Positions 6,892 to 9,429 of a DNA stretch of 9,429 nt are shown piece after piece. This DNA comes from an uncultured Acetobacteraceae bacterium (GTDB lineage: Bacteria > Pseudomonadota > Alphaproteobacteria > Acetobacterales > Acetobacteraceae), in contig CAIMEK010000053.1 of the NCBI GenBank assembly GCA_903839965.1, positions 1 through 9,429 on the forward strand, given 5' to 3'. The position numbers and the translations under genes are program-made. The notes beneath the pieces are model-generated. The model was not told where the DNA came from. It was given only the letters and a program-made list of their open reading frames with translations, and ran no database searches. The first letter of the stretch is position 1; each line of letters opens with the position of its first letter.

Positions 6892-7842
6892 ATGGACGGA
6901 CAACACGAAACCGAGAATGCCGCCGGCACGCATCGCCGGGGCTTGCTGAAATGCATGGCCTGGGCGGGCACCGGCGTGCTGTGGACCGTCAGCGGCGGCG
7001 TGCCGCGCTCCGCGCTGCTCGGCGGTGCGGCGATGGCCGCGACGCCCACGACGGGCGAACTCACCTTCATGCAGATCAGCGACAGCCATATCGGCTTCTC
7101 TGCACCGCCGAACACCGACGTGGCCGGCACGCTGGGGGCGGCGATCGAGCAGGTGAAGCAGCTCAAGGGCGATGCATCGCTGCTGATCCACACCGGAGAT
7201 GTGAGCCATCTCTCGCGCGCCGGCCAGTTCGACACGGCGGAGCAGATCATCAAGGGCGCCGGTCTCGACACCCACTACGTGCCGGGCGAGCACGACGTGC
7301 TCGAGGAAGAGGGCAAGACGTTCTTCGAGCGGTTCACCAAGGGGGCCGGCAAGGGCTACTACAGCTTCGACCAGCAAGGCGTGCATTTCGTCGGCCTGAA
7401 CAACGTGCAGAACCTCAAGGCCGGCGGCCTCGGCGGCCTGGGGCACGAGCAGCTCGGATGGCTGGAGAAGGATCTGAACGGACGTCCGGCCAGCCAGCCG
7501 GTCGTCGTATTCGCGCACATTCCGCTGTGGACGGTCTATCAGGACTGGGGCTGGGGCACCGATGACGGCACCGAGGCGCTGGCACAGCTCCGGCGGTTCG
7601 GGTCCGTTACGGTACTGAACGGACACATCCACCAGGTCATGCAGAAGGTCGAAGGCAACGTGGCGTTCCATACGGCGCGCTCGACGGCGTTCCCGCAGCC
7701 CGCGCCGGGCAGCGCGCCGAGCCCCGGGCCGATCAAGGACCTGCCGGCAGGCAAGCTTCGCTCCCTGCTCGGCGTCGCCAGCATCCGCGAGGTTCGCGGC
7801 AGCGCGCATCTGGCGATCGTCGATACGCCGCTCGGGGCCTGA
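6892..7842 (+). CDS. Tat-exported metallophosphoesterase
   Basis: 316 residues. The N-terminus carries a twin-arginine signal, HRRGLLK (14-20), a hydrophobic stretch (22-48) and a likely cut after AMA (47-49), placing the folded, metal-loaded enzyme in the periplasm. Calcineurin-like motifs are in order: SDSH (63-66, Asp64 and His66), TGDVSH (101-106, Asp103), GEHD (132-135), FAHIP (207-211, His209) and NGHIHQ (243-248, His245 and His247). These residues bind a two-metal centre that hydrolyses phosphoesters. The canonical GNHD asparagine is Glu133; from memory this is shared by relatives that sit next to cupredoxin genes. The end of the protein, VEGNVAFHTARSTAFPQP (253-270), is also typical of that family. 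The substrate is unknown. ATG at 6892 follows GGGGG by 6 nt. It is first in a cluster and lies 14 bp ahead of the cupredoxin gene, so the two are almost surely co-transcribed. Confidence 0.9.
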   Translation: MDGQHETENAAGTHRRGLLKCMAWAGTGVLWTVSGGVPRSALLGGAAMAATPTTGELTFMQISDSHIGFSAPPNTDVAGTLGAAIEQVKQLKGDASLLIHTGDVSHLSRAGQFDTAEQIIKGAGLDTHYVPGEHDVLEEEGKTFFERFTKGAGKGYYSFDQQGVHFVGLNNVQNLKAGGLGGLGHEQLGWLEKDLNGRPASQPVVVFAHIPLWTVYQDWGWGTDDGTEALAQLRRFGSVTVLNGHIHQVMQKVEGNVAFHTARSTAFPQPAPGSAPSPGPIKDLPAGKLRSLLGVASIREVRGSAHLAIVDTPLGA

Positions 7843-7856
7843 AGGGGACAGGCATC

Positions 7857-8186
7857 ATGCGTCAATCTCCGATCGTGCTGGTCGGTGCGATGCTGGCCGC
7901 GCTCATTCCCGGCGGTGGCGTCGCGCAGGCGGCCGATGCCAGGATCAACATCGACAATTTCTCGTTCTCGCCGGCACGGATAACGGTGGCGCCCGGGACG
8001 AAAATCACCTGGGCCAACCGCGACGACATCCCCCACACCGTCACCGACGCCGCGAACCCGAAAGTCTTCCGCTCGCCGCCGCTCGATACCGACGACCAGT
8101 TCTCCTACGTGTTCGCAGCGCCGGGCACCTACAATTATTTCTGTTCCCTGCATCCGCACATGCAGGGAACCGTGGTGGTGAAGTGA
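7857..8186 (+). CDS. Periplasmic cupredoxin (amicyanin/plastocyanin-like)
   Basis: 109 residues. Residues 1-25 are a Sec signal peptide with a cut after AQA (AQA-ADAR), leaving a mature protein of about 84 residues, the size of a minimal cupredoxin. The type I copper ligands are complete: His60 in DIPHTV, Cys96, His99 and Met102 in FCSLHPHM. The Cys-x2-His-x2-Met loop is the short amicyanin type rather than the plastocyanin one. It should bind one copper and carry single electrons in the periplasm; the partner is not known. The ATG lies 14 nt after the phosphoesterase stop with GGGGA in between as ribosome binding site, so translation is likely coupled. Being in a cluster with an ECF factor suggests it is induced by envelope, copper or oxidative stress, which is inference. 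Confidence 0.92.
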   Translation: MRQSPIVLVGAMLAALIPGGGVAQAADARINIDNFSFSPARITVAPGTKITWANRDDIPHTVTDAANPKVFRSPPLDTDDQFSYVFAAPGTYNYFCSLHPHMQGTVVVK

Positions 8187-8280
8187 GCGGCGTAGCGGCC
8201 TAGCATCGTTGTGTGTTCCGTGGCGCGCTTTCCTCGCGCAGGCTGCCGATGGGGCCGAGAAAGGCTTTCGGGGGTCTGCC

Positions 8281-8307
8281 ATGTTCCGCCGCGGGGTCCG
8301 CCAATGA
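8281..8307 (+). other. Possible 8-codon leader ORF overlapping the sigma factor start
   Basis: ATG at 8281 opens eight codons (MFRRGVRQ) ending in TGA at 8305-8307, which overlaps the sigma factor ATG (8304) as ATGA. GGGGG lies 6 nt before it. Re-initiation could couple the two. It lies at the end of the 117-bp gap after the cupredoxin gene, which otherwise holds only a 5-bp hairpin (GCGCG 8223-8227 with CGCGC 8235-8239) and no clear promoter. Such tiny ORFs arise by chance often. Confidence 0.2.
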
Positions 8308-8852
8308 GCGGCGGCGCAGGGGAAGCGCCACGGTTCGAGCAAGCCATACTGCCGCATCTCGACGCGGCGTACAACCTCGCCCGATGGCTGGTACGCGACC
8401 CGGCCGCGGCGGAGGACATCGTGCAGGAGGCCTGCCTGCGCGCGTTGCAGTATTTCGCCTCGTTCCGTGGCGGCGACGGGCGGGCCTGGCTGCTGCAGAT
8501 CGTGCGCAATACCTCCTACGCCAGCCTCAAGACGCGACATACGGGCATCGAGGTCGCACTTGGGACTGGCATGGGCAAGGACGACGACAGGAGCGTCGGC
8601 ATGGATGTGGCCGACCCCTCGCCCGACCCCGAAGCGACGTTGGCGCTGCGGCAGGATGTGGAACGGCTGGAGGCGATGCTGGCGGCGATGCCGGTCGAGC
8701 TGCGCGAATGCCTGGTGCTCTGCGAACTCGAACAGCTTTCCTACAAGGACATTGCGCGCATCACGGAAGTTCCGATCGGCACTGTCATGTCGCGGCTGTG
8801 GCGGGCGCGCCAGATGCTGATGCGGCTGCAGGCCGCAGGGGGTTGCCGATGA
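8304..8852 (+). CDS. ECF-type RNA polymerase sigma factor
   Basis: 182 residues, normal for an ECF sigma factor, with only regions 2 and 4. Region 2 (about 13-78) contains AAYNLARWLVRDPAAAEDIV and the DNA-melting end AWLLQIVRNTSY (61-72). A variable linker (79-115) is followed by region 4 (118-175), with the helix-turn-helix LSYKDIARITEVPIGTVMSR (145-164) that reads the -35 element. It directs RNA polymerase to stress promoters. The frame is open upstream to a GTG at 8211, but the ATG at 8304 is preferred because the family homology starts here and GGGG stands 7 nt before it. The stop overlaps the anti-sigma start by 4 bp (ATGA, 8849-8852), the usual arrangement for a sigma/anti-sigma pair made in step. 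It probably also drives the promoter before the phosphoesterase gene. Confidence 0.93.
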   Translation: MSGGAGEAPRFEQAILPHLDAAYNLARWLVRDPAAAEDIVQEACLRALQYFASFRGGDGRAWLLQIVRNTSYASLKTRHTGIEVALGTGMGKDDDRSVGMDVADPSPDPEATLALRQDVERLEAMLAAMPVELRECLVLCELEQLSYKDIARITEVPIGTVMSRLWRARQMLMRLQAAGGCR

Positions 8853-9429
8853 CCACGGATGACTGCCGGAAGATGGAGCTGCTGCTGCAGGCGGATTTCG
8901 ACGGCGCGCTGGATGTCGGCAGCACCGCGGCATTGGCGGCGCATCTGGCGCAATGCCCGGACTGCCAGGCCACGCAGACCTCGTTGGCCGGGCTGTCGGC
9001 CCGTCTGCGCACCGAGCTGCCGTACCATGCGGCGCCCGCCCGGTTGCGCCGGTCGATCGAAGACGCGATCCAGGCGGCCCCGGCCGCGACTCCGGTGTCG
9101 ACAGGCCTTGCCGCCGCACGACGGTTGCTGGCGCGGCTTGCCGAACATCGGTTGCGCTGGGCGCTTCCCTTCGGCGCCGGCGCCGTGCTTGCGGCCGCGC
9201 TCGTGCTGGTCGTGGTTCCGCAGCCCGGCACCGACTCGACGGAAAGCGTGGTTGCCAGCCATATCCGCGCGCTGCAACCGGGGCACCTCATGGATGTCGC
9301 CTCGACCGACCAGCACACGGTCAAGCCCTGGTTCGACGGGCGGCTGGACTACGCGCCGCCGGTGAAGAACCTCGCATCGCAGGGGTTTCCGCTGGTCGGC
9401 GGCCGTCTGGACTACCTGGCCGGTCGGCC
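8849..9429 (+). CDS. Zinc-binding transmembrane anti-sigma factor (runs off right edge)
   Basis: 193 codons are visible and no stop is reached. The first part is a zinc-binding anti-sigma domain: His32-x3-Cys36-x2-Cys39 (HLAQCPDC), with Cys6 as a possible fourth ligand. A single membrane helix spans about 105-123 (LPFGAGAVLAAALVLVVV). The periplasmic part (124 on) contains GHLMDVASTDQHTVKPWF (145-162), LDYAPPVKNLASQGFPLVGG (166-185) and RLDYLAG, features I recall as typical of COG5662-type anti-sigma proteins. It should bind the ECF sigma factor at the inner face of the membrane and release it on an envelope signal. Translation starts at the ATG within the sigma stop (ATGA), so the two are coupled. 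The end of the sensor domain lies outside the window. Confidence 0.92.
   Translation, partial: MTTDDCRKMELLLQADFDGALDVGSTAALAAHLAQCPDCQATQTSLAGLSARLRTELPYHAAPARLRRSIEDAIQAAPAATPVSTGLAAARRLLARLAEHRLRWALPFGAGAVLAAALVLVVVPQPGTDSTESVVASHIRALQPGHLMDVASTDQHTVKPWFDGRLDYAPPVKNLASQGFPLVGGRLDYLAGR

Noticed and set aside
8211..8303. GTG at 8211 as the sigma factor start, adding 31 residues
   Set aside because: The extra residues have no sigma-factor features, and the ATG at 8304 matches the usual N-terminus and length.
7539..9119. Minus-strand open frame of 526 codons across the cupredoxin and sigma genes
   Set aside because: It overlaps three well-supported plus-strand genes, is Arg/His/Pro-rich and shows no domain.

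Overview
This is a GC-rich bacterial window with seven complete protein genes and two genes cut by the window edges. A Tat-exported phosphoesterase, an ECF sigma/anti-sigma pair and a PEP carboxylase of a divergent type that I associate with Alphaproteobacteria (from memory) suggest a proteobacterium, perhaps Rhodospirillales or Acetobacteraceae. No rRNA or tRNA is present to confirm this. The PEP carboxylase region is extremely GC-rich; by eye the methyltransferase-HNH gene is somewhat lower (one 60-base line each gave 82% and 65%).

Left edge (1-158): the first 26 codons of a minus-strand ORF that reads like the N-terminus of a transposase. It starts inside a perfect 8-bp hairpin and has a short direct repeat upstream.

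Minus-strand block (159-6682). In transcription order: an HAD-family hydrolase (6682 to 6062), a methyltransferase fused to an HNH nuclease (5980 to 4271), a secreted ClpP-fold serine-protease-like protein (4142 to 3060) and a divergent PEP carboxylase (2987 to 159). Gaps are 81, 128 and 72 bp. The genes share no obvious pathway, so they may be several transcription units. The methyltransferase-HNH protein is the most unusual: its methyltransferase lacks the motifs of DNA methyltransferases but is joined in one frame to a complete HNH core.

Plus-strand block (6832-9429). A candidate ECF promoter (GAATAA, 16 bp, GTCGAT) precedes a tight cluster: Tat-exported metallophosphoesterase, 14 bp gap, periplasmic type I copper protein, 117 bp gap, ECF sigma factor, 4-bp overlap, and a zinc-binding membrane anti-sigma factor that runs off the right edge. 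The likely logic is that the membrane anti-sigma holds the sigma factor until an envelope signal releases it. The sigma factor would then switch on the cluster encoding the two exported proteins and itself. The signal and the phosphoesterase substrate cannot be read from the sequence.

No CRISPR array, tRNA or rRNA was seen.
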